Source of the DNA: Staphylococcus succinus
GTDB lineage: Bacteria > Bacillota > Bacilli > Staphylococcales > Staphylococcaceae
Assembly (NCBI RefSeq): GCF_029024945.1
Contig: NZ_CP118976.1
Span: 2,693,984-2,757,983, forward strand
Length of the DNA stretch: 64,000 bases
Direction: 5' to 3'
Of the stretch, positions 8,991 through 17,842 are shown piece by piece. How positions within the stretch are numbered: the stretch's first letter is position 1; each line of letters begins with the position of its first letter. The position numbers and the translations under genes are program-made. The notes beneath the pieces were generated by a model. The model worked only from the letters and a program-made list of their open reading frames with translations, was not told the origin of the DNA and made no database searches.

Positions 8991-9018
8991 CCTATAACGC
9001 TACAACAACTGTTATAGG
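8991..9018. repeat. Inverted repeat in the sirtuin-FabF gap
   Basis: CCTATAAC and GTTATAGG are perfect 8-base arms around a 12-base loop. It has no T-run on the plus strand and only TTGTT on the minus. The surrounding gap 8694-9159 shows no convincing gene. Confidence 0.4.
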
Positions 9019-9159
9019 CTTATTGTATAAGGTATATATTCTTCATTAAATATAATTTTGAAAAACATTTTAACAAAATACTTGGATTTTGAAAGTGAGT
9101 AAGATATGGAAAATTTAGACAGAAAAATAAAGGGGCGAATTAAAGAAGGTTTATTTAGC

Positions 9160-9203
9160 AGTAAAACAGAGCAATTTAATGATTTAGATTGCTCTGTTTT
9201 ACT
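9160..9203. terminator. Long hairpin downstream of the FabF-type gene
   Basis: AGTAAAACAGAGCAAT and ATTGCTCTGTTTTACT are perfect 16-base arms around a 12-base loop. It lies 22 bases after the minus-strand FabF-like gene and probably ends its transcript, although the T-run is within the stem rather than after it. Confidence 0.6.
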
Positions 9204-9225
9204 AAAGTAGAATGCAGAAGTATAG

Positions 9226-10473
9226 CTATTTTTCATTATATTTTTTAAATAACAAGACAGCATTATGTCCACCAAAACCAAGACTGTTACTCATTGCATA
9301 CGTTACGTCTAAATTTTCATATTCATTAGCTATCAAGTTAAGATCACAATCTAGATCAGGGTTTGTAGCATTAATAGTTGGAGGAACTTTACTATCTTTA
9401 ATAGATAAAATAGAAAATATCGCTTCTATAGCTCCAGTCGCTCCAAATGAATGTCCCGTCATCGACTTAGTAGAACTTACTTTTAAAGATTTAAAATCAT
9501 CACCGAAAACTTTCTTTATCGCTTGCACTTCCGTAAAATCTCCTAATGGTGTACTTGTACCGTGCGCATTTAAGTATTGAATCTCTTTAGATTCTATTTG
9601 TGCATCTTCTATTGCTGCTTGTATTGCACGTGCCCCTCCTTCTCCTTCAATAGCTGGAGCAGTAATGTGATAACCATCGCCAGTTGAACCATAACCAACC
9701 ACTTCTGCATAGACTTTAGCATTTCTTGATTGTGCTGATTTTAAAGATTCAAGAACTAAAATTCCTGATCCTTCTCCCATAATAAACCCGTCTCTTTCTT
9801 GCTGAAATGGACGGCATGCACTTTCAGCATCATTATTTATGGATAAAGCATGACTTGCACTAAAACCAGCAATGCCAATTTCGGTAATTGGTGCTTCTGC
9901 TCCACCTGTGATCATAGCTTCAGCATCACCACGTTGAATAATTTTAAATGCTTCACCTATAGAATTTGTACCTGTAGCACACGCAGTGATAGTAGCACCG
10001 TTTGGTCCTTTGGTACCTAAATCAATTGAAACTTGACCTGTTGCCATATCAGGTATAAGCATGGGTATAAAAAACGGACTCACACGCTTTACGCCTTTAT
10101 ACTTTAAAGTACTGTGTGCATTCTCAAAAGTTTCTACACCACCCATACCAGAACCAATCCATACGCCTATATTATTTGCAGTATCTTCATTAATATGTAA
10201 CTTGGAATCTTTAACAGCTTCTCTAGCTGCTACCACTGCATATTGTGTAAAGCGATCCATACGCCTAGACTCTTTCTTAGATATATAATTTTCTATATTA
10301 AAATCTTTCAATTCACCAGCTATATGTACATTATACGGTTGGGTATTAAATCGAGTTATCTTATCAATACCATTAACTCCTTTTAATGCATTTGTCCAAG
10401 AGGTCTCAGCATCATTACCTATAGGCGTAAGGGCACCAATACCTGTAACTACTACACGTTGTTTTTTATTCAT
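9226..10473 (-). CDS. FabF-type beta-ketoacyl-ACP synthase II paralogue
   Basis: A 415-residue thiolase-fold condensing enzyme. The catalytic Cys165 lies in TACATGTNS, with the two His in NAHGTSTPLGD and MTGHSFGATGA; all triad residues are present. It decarboxylates malonyl-ACP and extends an acyl-ACP chain. Length and motifs match housekeeping FabF, but no fabH, fabD or acpP gene is next to it, so it is probably a second copy. The ribosome site is AAGGAGG. A stand-alone FabH paralogue lies at 35.5-36.5 kb and could be a functional partner. Confidence 0.85.
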   Translation of the reverse strand: MNKKQRVVVTGIGALTPIGNDAETSWTNALKGVNGIDKITRFNTQPYNVHIAGELKDFNIENYISKKESRRMDRFTQYAVVAAREAVKDSKLHINEDTANNIGVWIGSGMGGVETFENAHSTLKYKGVKRVSPFFIPMLIPDMATGQVSIDLGTKGPNGATITACATGTNSIGEAFKIIQRGDAEAMITGGAEAPITEIGIAGFSASHALSINNDAESACRPFQQERDGFIMGEGSGILVLESLKSAQSRNAKVYAEVVGYGSTGDGYHITAPAIEGEGGARAIQAAIEDAQIESKEIQYLNAHGTSTPLGDFTEVQAIKKVFGDDFKSLKVSSTKSMTGHSFGATGAIEAIFSILSIKDSKVPPTINATNPDLDCDLNLIANEYENLDVTYAMSNSLGFGGHNAVLLFKKYNEK

Positions 10474-10566
10474 AAAAATCCTCCTTACGAATTTTTAAAA
10501 TATGTAATTCAATATATAAAAACTTCAATTACAACTAATCATTCCAATATCATTTTTTATTTAATA

Positions 10567-10983
10567 TTACTTAATAATCATCACTGGAACAGGGCTTCTT
10601 TTAGCAATTTTATGTGTCACATCTCCTAAAATATGCTTAATATTTAAGTTAACTCTGTGATTACTCATAATTACTAAGTCAACATCGTCGTTATTAATTT
10701 TTTCTAATATTGTATCTTTAATAACTCCAAATTCTATTTCTACATTATATTGAATCTCTTTTTTATCCAATTCATGTAAAAATGGAGAGAGCATTTCTTC
10801 TTTCTCTCTGATAAGATTATTTTTATGTTCAATATAATCTTGTAAATTCATTGCGAAATTATTATCTGTAACAACATGATAAATAGTAACAGTTGAACCT
10901 TTACCTACTATTTTTTCTAAATAACTTGGAACAGAACTAAAATCATTTTCAAAATCATAAGGTAATAATATATTTTTAAACAT
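10567..10983 (-). CDS. Universal stress protein (UspA family)
   Basis: A 138-residue UspA-fold protein. The strand FKNILLPYDFEND opens it, DVDLVIMSNHRVNL follows, and GDVTHKIAKRSPVPVMII matches the ending with its reduced G-x2-G-x9-S/T ATP loop. The ATG at 10983 is chosen because AGGAGG lies 9 bases upstream. A longer frame adds 12 residues with no ribosome site. The role is general stress survival. Confidence 0.8.
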   Translation of the reverse strand: MFKNILLPYDFENDFSSVPSYLEKIVGKGSTVTIYHVVTDNNFAMNLQDYIEHKNNLIREKEEMLSPFLHELDKKEIQYNVEIEFGVIKDTILEKINNDDVDLVIMSNHRVNLNIKHILGDVTHKIAKRSPVPVMIIK

Positions 10984-11298
10984 ATAAGCTAACCTCCTAA
11001 TATAATAAATATATTTCACTTTTACTAAATGAAAATGCCATAAAAATAATCTAACTTTACAATGAATACTTCACTGTATTTTTACACCCCTCTCTTTATA
11101 TAATATAAATACATAGTTTTCCCACAATAAACATATACCCTGTTTTAAATTATTATATTAATATATAACTAAAAAATATATAATTAATTTCTTTAAATTT
11201 TTATTATTATCGAAAGTTTGAATCATTTTTAATTATTTCAAAAGCAAAATTTCCCTCTAATAAAAATCCGATTATTTATATAAAATATTGTAATAAAA
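10984..11298. other. AT-rich gap with no gene seen
   Basis: About 315 bases, very AT-rich, between the promoter side of the Usp gene and the terminator of the tct operon. No coding frame or clear repeat. Confidence 0.4.
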
Positions 11299-11328
11299 AA
11301 CAACATACAATAGAAATTGTATGTTGTT
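11299..11328 (-). terminator. Terminator of the tctCBA operon
   Basis: AACAACATACAAT/ATTGTATGTTGTT with a 4-base loop. Read on the minus strand it is followed by a run of six T. Confidence 0.85.
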
Positions 11329-11402
11329 GCTTTCGATTATCAGATAAAATCACTTTCACATAACAAGTCAAACAAGCTCCAAAAGACAGTATATTTTTAA
11401 TT

Positions 11403-12902
11403 CTAATTTTTTACCTTCATCTTTTTAAAACCTTTAATAATCAGTGGATAAAATAATGCTATAATTGTCATTAATGTTAAAACAATACTTAGTGGTGACC
11501 CTAAAAATATATCTACTACATTATTATTACTAACTATTAAACTTTTACGAAAGTTTTGTTCCATATCTGAACCTATGATTGCTGCCAAAATCAAAGGTGC
11601 TAGTGGGAAATCCAATAACTTCATAATTAAACCAATAATACCAAAAACAATTAGAATATAGAAATCAGTAATACTATAACCTAATGTATATGTACCAATA
11701 AATGCCAATACCAATATAATTGGATATAACACTTTTGGTGGTGTTCGTAATATTTTCAATAGTAATCCTATTAAAGCAATATTCAAAATGACTAAAAATA
11801 TATTACCGATAAACATACTGTTAACGAGTGTCCAAATCGTTTCAGGTTCATTTGCGAATAATAATGGACCAGGTTGTAAACCTAACATGACGACCGCACC
11901 TAAAATAACAGCTGTTGTTCCTGACCCTGGCACACCCATCGTTAATAATGGAATTAAAGCACCTACTGCAGCCGCATTATTAGAAGCTTCTGGTGCAGCT
12001 ACCCCTTCTATTTCACCTTTTCCAAAATTCTTGCCATTTTTAGATATCTGTTTTTCCGTAGAATAGCTTAACATTGCCGCAATAGAACCACCTGCGCCTG
12101 GTAATACACCAATCAGAAAGCCAATAGGACTTTGCCTAAACATAGCTCCTCGTGTTTTTTTCCAATCTTCTTTAGATAGCTTCATCGAACCTACCTCCGC
12201 TTTAGGTGGTTTCAATGCGTGTAAGTGCAAATAGTTATATAGTACTTCTGCTACGGCATACACTCCAATAATAACGACTAAGAAATTAATACCTTCACTT
12301 AAGTGGGGTAAATCAAATGTAAAGCGATAAATACTCGTTTGTAGATCCACACCTACAGTACTAATAATTAAGCCAATACTTGTAGCAATAAAACCTTTTA
12401 TCATCTTACCAGATGATAAAGTAACAATAGCTGAAAGTGTAAATAAGAATAATAAAAAATATTCTTGCGGGCCAAATTTCAAAGCAAAATCAGATAACGG
12501 TTTAGCTAAAATGATAAAACCGATAACAGCTACAATACCTCCAATTAATGAAGCAACCGCTGATATTGTTAGCGCTTTACCAGCCTCTCCTTTTTTAGTC
12601 ATTGGATAACCATCGAATGTTGCCGCAATCGCTGATCCATCACCTGGTGTATTAAGTAAAATTGAACTTCTTGAACCACCATACATGGCACCATAATAAA
12701 TTGAAACCATTAAAATTAACGCACTGACTGGCTCCATGCCAAATGTTACAGGTATGAGTACTGCCACCGCAGTCGCAGGCCCTAATCCAGGTAGCATACC
12801 TACCACAGTACCAAGGAAACCACCAATAAGAACCCATAAAAGGTTCATTGGATGAAACGCAGTGGTTAACCCTTCTAAAAAGCTGCCTGTATCAATTCCC
12901 AT
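11403..12902 (-). CDS. tctA: Tripartite tricarboxylate transporter, large permease TctA
   Basis: A 499-residue integral membrane protein with about 11-12 helices. The Gly/Pro-rich signature GTVVGMLPGLGPATAVAVLIP lies near residues 30-50, and a mirrored one (GVLPGAGGSIAAMLSYSTE) lies in the second half, as expected for the duplicated TctA fold. It moves the substrate delivered by the binding protein, driven by the ion gradient. It is the last gene of the tctC-tctB-tctA operon, starting 14 bases after tctB. Substrate is citrate or another carboxylate and is not fixed by sequence. Confidence 0.9.
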   Translation of the reverse strand: MGIDTGSFLEGLTTAFHPMNLLWVLIGGFLGTVVGMLPGLGPATAVAVLIPVTFGMEPVSALILMVSIYYGAMYGGSRSSILLNTPGDGSAIAATFDGYPMTKKGEAGKALTISAVASLIGGIVAVIGFIILAKPLSDFALKFGPQEYFLLFLFTLSAIVTLSSGKMIKGFIATSIGLIISTVGVDLQTSIYRFTFDLPHLSEGINFLVVIIGVYAVAEVLYNYLHLHALKPPKAEVGSMKLSKEDWKKTRGAMFRQSPIGFLIGVLPGAGGSIAAMLSYSTEKQISKNGKNFGKGEIEGVAAPEASNNAAAVGALIPLLTMGVPGSGTTAVILGAVVMLGLQPGPLLFANEPETIWTLVNSMFIGNIFLVILNIALIGLLLKILRTPPKVLYPIILVLAFIGTYTLGYSITDFYILIVFGIIGLIMKLLDFPLAPLILAAIIGSDMEQNFRKSLIVSNNNVVDIFLGSPLSIVLTLMTIIALFYPLIIKGFKKMKVKN

Positions 12903-12916
12903 TTAAATCCCCCTCC

Positions 12917-13360
12917 TTAAGGTAAACTGACATTCAATAATTGTGCGAATGTATACCATGCAATGCCAGAAAAAATCACAGTAACTAAAATATTTTGTAG
13001 CCATCGCTTATATCCATTAATTAAAAACATAATAGCGCCTAAGAATATGATTGTTGAAATTAAAAAGCCGAGACTTTCAAATGTTAAAGCATAAATAATT
13101 GTAAGGACGATGGTTATTACAATTCGCATAAATGTTCTTCTTTCAAATAATTGTGAAAATGCTGTAAATGTTTCGTGGCGTTTCTTAAACTCTTGAAAGA
13201 AATAGATGATACTCATTATAAGAAGCAATAGACCAACTAACATTGGAAAATACATTGGACTATTAGGATCGCCAATGTTCGATTTGGGTATATTAAGAGT
13301 TAATACTAAATAAATTACACCAAATAATATTAATAATATTGGAAAGACAAGTCGTGACAT
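12917..13360 (-). CDS. tctB: Tripartite tricarboxylate transporter, small permease TctB
   Basis: A 147-residue protein with four predicted membrane helices, the usual size for TctB. The ATG at 13360 has GGGGGAG spaced 6 bases upstream. A GTG two codons earlier is too close to that site. It lies between tctC and tctA with short gaps, as in other tct operons. Confidence 0.85.
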   Translation of the reverse strand: MSRLVFPILLILFGVIYLVLTLNIPKSNIGDPNSPMYFPMLVGLLLLIMSIIYFFQEFKKRHETFTAFSQLFERRTFMRIVITIVLTIIYALTFESLGFLISTIIFLGAIMFLINGYKRWLQNILVTVIFSGIAWYTFAQLLNVSLP

Positions 13361-13372
13361 ATACACTCCCCC

Positions 13373-14353
13373 TTATTTCAGACCTGAATCTTTGACTAGT
13401 TTTTTATATTTCTTACGTTGTTCTTTTAAAAATTTTTCACTCTCTTCACTATCTTTATAAAAATTTTCCCAATCATTATTCTTTCTTATTTCTTGCCATC
13501 TATCTGATTTCACTACATCTTGCATCGTTTTATCCCAATAGGCAATTTGTTCTGGTGACATGTCTTTCGGTCCCATCACGCCGCGCCAATGTGGAAATAC
13601 AACATCAACGCCCTGTTCTTTCCAAGTAGGTACATCTTTAATACCTTCAACAGGCTTATCAGAAGTAACTGCTAACATTTTCAATTTCCCAGTTTGGTGT
13701 TGTTCTTTTACTTCAGATACAGCAGTAGAAGCAACGTCAACATGTCCTCCTAATAAAGATGTTTGTAAATCTCCTCCACTTTTATATACCAGGAAATCTA
13801 TCTTATCTACATCAACACCATATTCCTTTGCTGCTTGAACAAATGCAAGATGATCATTATTCCCTAAACCTGGTGCGACGCCTATCGTTAAAGATTCAGG
13901 ATCGTCTTTTAATTTTTCCATTACTTCCTTACCAGAATTTAAATTTGAATGATTTGATGCTGTTAAACTAATCCACTCCGTTGCTAAGATAGCAATGGGC
14001 GTGAAATCATCAGTACTTAAATCACTTAATCCTAATTCATGGTTAGATAATAATAAACTTGAATTAATAGCAATAGTATTAGGCGAACGTGAATTTAAAT
14101 ATTGCCATCCTACTTCTCCACCACCTCCAGGTTTGTTTATTACATTAACGTTTTGCTTAGTTAAATGCTCATCAATCATAATTTTTTGAACTGCACGCGC
14201 TGTAGTATCCCAACCGCCTCCTGGAGAAGCTGGTGCAACAATTTCTACTGTTTCATTAGGAAATTGTTTATTTGACGCGCTCGAATCTTTTTCTTTACCA
14301 CAGCTTGCTAGTACAATTGAAAAAATGATTATTAAAATCCCCCATCTTTTCAT
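13373..14353 (-). CDS. tctC: Tripartite tricarboxylate transporter binding lipoprotein TctC
   Basis: A 326-residue extracellular solute-binding lipoprotein. The signal peptide ends in the lipobox LASC with the lipid-carrying Cys18. The Bug/TctC signature VEIVAPASPGGGWDTTAR follows. It captures a carboxylate and hands it to TctBA. It is first in the operon, and a perfect cre box lies about 16-29 bases before its start. No TctDE two-component pair is in the window. Confidence 0.9.
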   Translation of the reverse strand: MKRWGILIIIFSIVLASCGKEKDSSASNKQFPNETVEIVAPASPGGGWDTTARAVQKIMIDEHLTKQNVNVINKPGGGGEVGWQYLNSRSPNTIAINSSLLLSNHELGLSDLSTDDFTPIAILATEWISLTASNHSNLNSGKEVMEKLKDDPESLTIGVAPGLGNNDHLAFVQAAKEYGVDVDKIDFLVYKSGGDLQTSLLGGHVDVASTAVSEVKEQHQTGKLKMLAVTSDKPVEGIKDVPTWKEQGVDVVFPHWRGVMGPKDMSPEQIAYWDKTMQDVVKSDRWQEIRKNNDWENFYKDSEESEKFLKEQRKKYKKLVKDSGLK

Positions 14354-14368
14354 CTTATTCCCCCTATT

Positions 14369-14382
14369 TGAAATCGCTTACA
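14369..14382. promoter_or_regulatory. cre box of the tct operon
   Basis: TGAAATCGCTTACA matches the CcpA site TGWAANCGNTNWCA at every position. Lying just upstream of tctC, it should give carbon catabolite repression of carboxylate uptake. Confidence 0.8.
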
Positions 14383-14653
14383 AACTATTTTAATATTAAC
14401 AGAATATTCTGATTAAATAAATCATAAATTATATTGCAAAAATGTTATATCAATCAGATATCTTATTATTGTAAGAAAATATGCTTACTAATTCGTAGAT
14501 GTTCTAATAATGGATTCACCTTAAATTCAGGTATTATTCTCTACAGAACGGCACCTTACTCTCTTTATAACTTTCATTCACATCATGTCACCTCTACAGT
14601 TGCTTATTTTACTTAATGTCTTATTAGTAAATACAATAAAGTCATATCAAAAA
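14383..14653. other. Gap with no gene seen
   Basis: Holds the tct promoter side on the left and leads to the terminator at 14654. A 60-codon plus-strand frame here has no ribosome site and is not credited. Confidence 0.4.
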
Positions 14654-14680
14654 CCCCTCACTACCATAAATAATGAGGGG
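14654..14680 (-). terminator. Terminator of the small membrane protein genes
   Basis: CCCCTCA and TAATGAGGGG form the stem. On the minus strand it is followed by TTTTTG, so it ends the transcript that includes the 81-residue protein. Confidence 0.8.
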
Positions 14681-14704
14681 ATTGATATAAATCTTATTCG
14701 TTTT

Positions 14705-14950
14705 TCATCTTGTCTTTCTTTGTCTTTTACACATAAATGAGATGAGAGTTGTCATGATAGCCACTGCGATTAAAATATATAAAGTAACCATACTAGGCCC
14801 TGTAACTTTAAAGCCCAATTCAGAACTTCCATTAGGCTCTATATTCATATAAAAATGAAGAGCCATTATGATTAGGATACCTATAGTAACAAAAATTCCT
14901 ATCATATCATTTACTAATTTGACATAGCGTTTGGTTTTTTCACTTAACAT
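14705..14950 (-). CDS. Small two-helix membrane protein near ABC exporter
   Basis: An 81-residue protein. Two hydrophobic segments lie at about residues 17-35 and 52-72, with a basic tail CKRQRKTR. The ATG at 14950 has AAGGAG 8 bases upstream; a longer frame adds 11 residues without support. It lies third in a group of small membrane genes after an ABC transporter, as in peptide-export or immunity loci. No family recognised. Confidence 0.55.
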   Translation of the reverse strand: MLSEKTKRYVKLVNDMIGIFVTIGILIIMALHFYMNIEPNGSSELGFKVTGPSMVTLYILIAVAIMTTLISFMCKRQRKTR

Positions 14951-15107
14951 ATACGCACTCCTTGATTTAAATTCTCTTAACAATACAAACTATCATTAAA
15001 ACTATAACGGACAATGTTAACATCACATAAATGAAGAATTCTAATTTATTAATTCAGTTTGCTTCATATTCCATACAACGTCTTTCGAGTAAAATACATT
15101 CATTGAT

Positions 15108-15218
15108 TTACTTGTTTTCTTCCAAGGAGCTATAACTATCCCGCTTTTTCTTGTTTTTTACTTTAATCAAAATAGGATAAAAAAGTAATAAAAAAACTAC
15201 TAATATTTTAGCTGACAT
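15108..15218 (-). CDS. 36-residue membrane microprotein
   Basis: MSAKILVVFLLLFYPILIKVKNK starts a single membrane helix followed by a basic, then Ser/Glu-rich tail ending EENK. It has a strong GGAGGTG ribosome site 8 bases before the ATG, which is the main support for such a short gene. It lies between two other small membrane genes on the same strand, 26 bases after the 63-residue protein. Confidence 0.5.
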   Translation of the reverse strand: MSAKILVVFLLLFYPILIKVKNKKKRDSYSSLEENK

Positions 15219-15244
15219 ATATAAACACCTCCGACTTTGTTTAG

Positions 15245-15436
15245 TTATTTTTTGTCCGTTTCATTATGCTTTTTAGGAGCGATAACATCTCTTACAATAA
15301 GTACTCCAAAAAACAAGACTGAATAAATCACTGATCCAAGCACATTAATATCAATAATCCATATGAGTGATATATAACAAAAAGAGATGATTGCTAATAA
15401 AATATTAAAAACAAGTCTTAATTTCGCTCTATTCAT
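15245..15436 (-). CDS. Small two-helix membrane protein
   Basis: A 63-residue protein with hydrophobic segments at about residues 8-27 and 31-49, and a charged tail PKKHNETDKK. The AAAGG ribosome site lies 10 bases before the ATG. It follows the ABC permease gene but is separated from it by a terminator-like hairpin, so its expression may be partly uncoupled. Function unknown. Confidence 0.5.
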   Translation of the reverse strand: MNRAKLRLVFNILLAIISFCYISLIWIIDINVLGSVIYSVLFFGVLIVRDVIAPKKHNETDKK

Positions 15437-15456
15437 ATGTTATCAACCTTTCTAAA

Positions 15457-15488
15457 AAACACTCTCTTAGTAGCATAAGAGAGCGTTT
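15457..15488 (-). terminator. Terminator after the ABC permease
   Basis: AAACACTCTCTTA/TAAGAGAGCGTTT with a 6-base loop. It reads into a T-run on the minus strand, dividing the ABC genes from the small membrane genes. Confidence 0.7.
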
Positions 15489-15514
15489 AGTTATACTAGA
15501 TATTGTAATAAAAC

Positions 15515-16288
15515 TTAGACATTTTTCTTTTTGAAAACAAAGATCACTAAAGCTAAGAAGATAATAATATAAACGCTATTACCGATAAATAGCTCATGTA
15601 ATTCTAGCTTAGTTAGTGCCTTAAATACTTCATTATCTGTAATTTGGGAACTCAAATTCAACATATTAATCGGTAACCATTTTAACCATTCCCATTGATC
15701 AATCAATGCGAACAAGATGCCTGAAACGATAGAAATTGCAAAATAGAAAATAATACCTATCGCTATAGAAACACCTGGACTCTTGAATATACAAGAGATA
15801 AGCAGCGTTAAACTTAATAATAACCACATGCCGACATAATTACTTAATGCAGTTAACAACATATCTTGTAAAAGTGAAAGATGATCACCCGATTGTTTTA
15901 AAATATTTACATCAGAGAAGAATGTTAAGTTAAGAATTAAACTAATCACAATACTAATCACAAATATGATGAGTGAATAAATAACTAATGAGATAATCTT
16001 ACTTATAATAATGCTTGTTCTAGAATAGTTTCTGTATAATAAATTTTTAATCGTTCCATAATGGAATTCCATCGTTATAATCGTACTAGCCTGAATAATC
16101 ATAAGGAAGAAAATCCATGAAAATGCACTATAACCTTGTTTAAATAATGCTTTAGATCCCATGATATCAGGATATTTTTTACTTAATATCGCTAACCCAA
16201 TCATTAAAATAAAAATAAGAATGGGAATAATAATAGACGATTTTTTCTTGAACATTTTGAATAATTCTTGTTTTATAAGTGTTGTCAT
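15515..16288 (-). CDS. ABC-2 type transporter permease
   Basis: A 257-residue membrane subunit with six predicted helices. The opening TTLIKQELFKMFKKKSS is the cytosolic amphipathic start common to ABC-2 permeases of the bacitracin/lantibiotic type, and IITMEFHYGTIKNLLYRNYSR is the conserved cytosolic stretch after helix 2. It begins 2 bases after the ATPase gene ends, so the two are translated together. It probably exports or expels a peptide or lipid-like compound. Confidence 0.8.
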   Translation of the reverse strand: MTTLIKQELFKMFKKKSSIIIPILIFILMIGLAILSKKYPDIMGSKALFKQGYSAFSWIFFLMIIQASTIITMEFHYGTIKNLLYRNYSRTSIIISKIISLVIYSLIIFVISIVISLILNLTFFSDVNILKQSGDHLSLLQDMLLTALSNYVGMWLLLSLTLLISCIFKSPGVSIAIGIIFYFAISIVSGILFALIDQWEWLKWLPINMLNLSSQITDNEVFKALTKLELHELFIGNSVYIIIFLALVIFVFKKKNV

Positions 16289-16290
16289 TA

Positions 16291-16983
16291 TTACGCTTCC
16301 TCCTTACCTTCAATAATATTAAGGAGTACATTCTCTAGGTCGCTTTCACCTGTTTGATGCAATTGCTCCATAGTTGTTTCTCTTACGATTTCGCCCTTAT
16401 CAATAATGAGAAGTGAATCTGTTACTTTGACAAGCTCACTTAGTATATGACTAGATATAAGGAAGGTAACGCCTTGTTCACGCAAGCTAATGATGGCTTC
16501 CCTCACATCTTTAACTGCTCTTGGATCTAGACCATTCATCGGTTCATCTAAAATGACGAGTTTAGGATGATTTAAGAAAGCGAGCGCTATGCCTAATTTT
16601 TGTTTCATACCTAAAGAATAAGTTTTGGCCTTGCTATGTATAAAGTCTTCCATTTTTAATTGCTCAATAATAAGATCGATATGCTTATTATCTGCGTCTT
16701 CATCGATTAATTTCATGTTTTCATAACCAGTTAAAAAAGGATAAAGACCAGGCGCTTCAATTAATGCACCTATATCATTATGTGTTGTGCTAATATTTTT
16801 TTTGAAAGTACCCGATTGATAGTTAGAAAGTCCTAAAATAACTTTCATCAGCGTAGTTTTACCAGCACCATTGCCTCCAACTAAACCTATAATATGGCCT
16901 TCTTCAAGCGAAAACGTGATATCTTTCAAAACATGTTTCCGTTTAATTTTCTTATTAATATTTTCCATGGATAAAATTTCCAA
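16291..16983 (-). CDS. ABC transporter ATP-binding protein (bacitracin/lantibiotic type)
   Basis: A 230-residue ATPase with Walker A GGNGAGKTT, signature SLGMKQKLGIA (a degenerate LSGGQ), Walker B LVILDEP and switch His in SSHILSE. The chosen TTG start at 16983 lies 7 bases after AGGAGG. Earlier codons would overlap the ribosome site. It powers the adjoining ABC-2 permease. The branch is the BcrA-like group of drug or bacteriocin exporters. Confidence 0.85.
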   Translation of the reverse strand: MEILSMENINKKIKRKHVLKDITFSLEEGHIIGLVGGNGAGKTTLMKVILGLSNYQSGTFKKNISTTHNDIGALIEAPGLYPFLTGYENMKLIDEDADNKHIDLIIEQLKMEDFIHSKAKTYSLGMKQKLGIALAFLNHPKLVILDEPMNGLDPRAVKDVREAIISLREQGVTFLISSHILSELVKVTDSLLIIDKGEIVRETTMEQLHQTGESDLENVLLNIIEGKEEA

Positions 16984-17041
16984 TTTGCATCCTCCTAATT
17001 TTCGACACAAAATTTAGTTTAACAAAATTATTATGTTATTG

Positions 17042-17069
17042 AAATACTATTGTGATAATAATAGTATTT
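17042..17069. promoter_or_regulatory. Operator-like palindrome between divergent genes
   Basis: AAATACTATT and AATAGTATTT are perfect arms around 8 bases. It lies in the promoter region of the ABC operon and just before the promoter of the lipoprotein gene. It could bind a GntR- or YodB-like repressor. No such regulator is adjacent. Confidence 0.5.
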
Positions 17070-17085
17070 TTTATGTTTTATTGTA

Positions 17086-17116
17086 TTGACAGGTAATACA
17101 TGATTGAATATATAAT
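17086..17116 (+). promoter_or_regulatory. Candidate SigA promoter of the lipoprotein gene
   Basis: TTGACA at 17086-17091, then TATATA (17-base spacer) or TATAAT at 17111-17116 (19-base spacer). It lies about 50 bases before the NDxxF lipoprotein start. Confidence 0.55.
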
Positions 17117-17167
17117 TAATATGCTATATGCTCGATAAAAATTATATTGTGGTGAGGAGTTTGAACT

Positions 17168-17764
17168 ATGAAATTGATAAAATACACATCAGTTATTGCG
17201 TTAGCTTTATTATTAACTGCCTGTAGTCATGGAGAATCTGAAAACAAAGGGTCAGACCAAAAAGCGAAAGCAACAGAAATTCCCAAAGAGGTGTTTTCTA
17301 GTCAAAAAAAGAATGAAAATATTAGTGTAAATGAAATGGACTCAAGCATTAAAAAGTATTTAAATACATTTGATGCACTAGATGATAATACTTCAAAAAT
17401 TCGAAGTAACGCTGAATTAAATGAAACAGATCAAATGAAATTAAATAAGCTGACAAAACTGACAAATAAGAATGATGGCAATTTCAAACAGTTTATAGAA
17501 AGCAATAAACTGCCGAAGGAATATAAAAAGGGAAGTTTAAAAGTAAGTACATATGTAACTTCTGCGAATGAATTCATAAATCAGTTGAACGATAAAGTGG
17601 ATGAAACAATGGAAGATTCTAATTCTGATAACAAAAAATTAAAAAATGTTAAAGCAATACATAAAATCAATGATAAATACAAAGCGCATGTGAACGGTAA
17701 TAAACAGCAAGAAGTTGAACAATTTTTAGATAAGCATGAGATTAATACAACAGCATTTGAATAA
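17168..17764 (+). CDS. NDxxF motif lipoprotein
   Basis: A 198-residue staphylococcal lipoprotein. The signal peptide ends in LLTAC, giving the lipidated Cys19, and a Ser/Lys/Glu-rich linker follows. The family-naming motif NDGNF lies near residues 101-105. The remainder is predicted to be helical. It should be anchored on the outer face of the membrane; its function is not known. The ribosome site GTGAGGAG is well placed. It is transcribed away from the ABC operon. Confidence 0.75.
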   Translation: MKLIKYTSVIALALLLTACSHGESENKGSDQKAKATEIPKEVFSSQKKNENISVNEMDSSIKKYLNTFDALDDNTSKIRSNAELNETDQMKLNKLTKLTNKNDGNFKQFIESNKLPKEYKKGSLKVSTYVTSANEFINQLNDKVDETMEDSNSDNKKLKNVKAIHKINDKYKAHVNGNKQQEVEQFLDKHEINTTAFE

Positions 17765-17810
17765 ACTAGAAAAAGAGGCACAATGACTTATTGTGCCTCT
17801 TTTTCTAGTT
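17763..17810. terminator. Bidirectional terminator
   Basis: AACTAGAAAAAGAGGCACAA pairs with TTGTGCCTCTTTTTCTAGTT, a near-perfect 20-base stem between convergent genes. Confidence 0.9.
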
Positions 17811-17842
17811 TATTCAATTAAGTTGCTCTTTCCATGAAGGGA

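Noticed and set aside
9104..9210. 34-codon plus-strand frame starting MENLDRKIKGRIKEG
   Set aside because: Half of it is the stem of the 9160-9203 hairpin and the ribosome site is poor; more likely a transcript end of the FabF-type gene.
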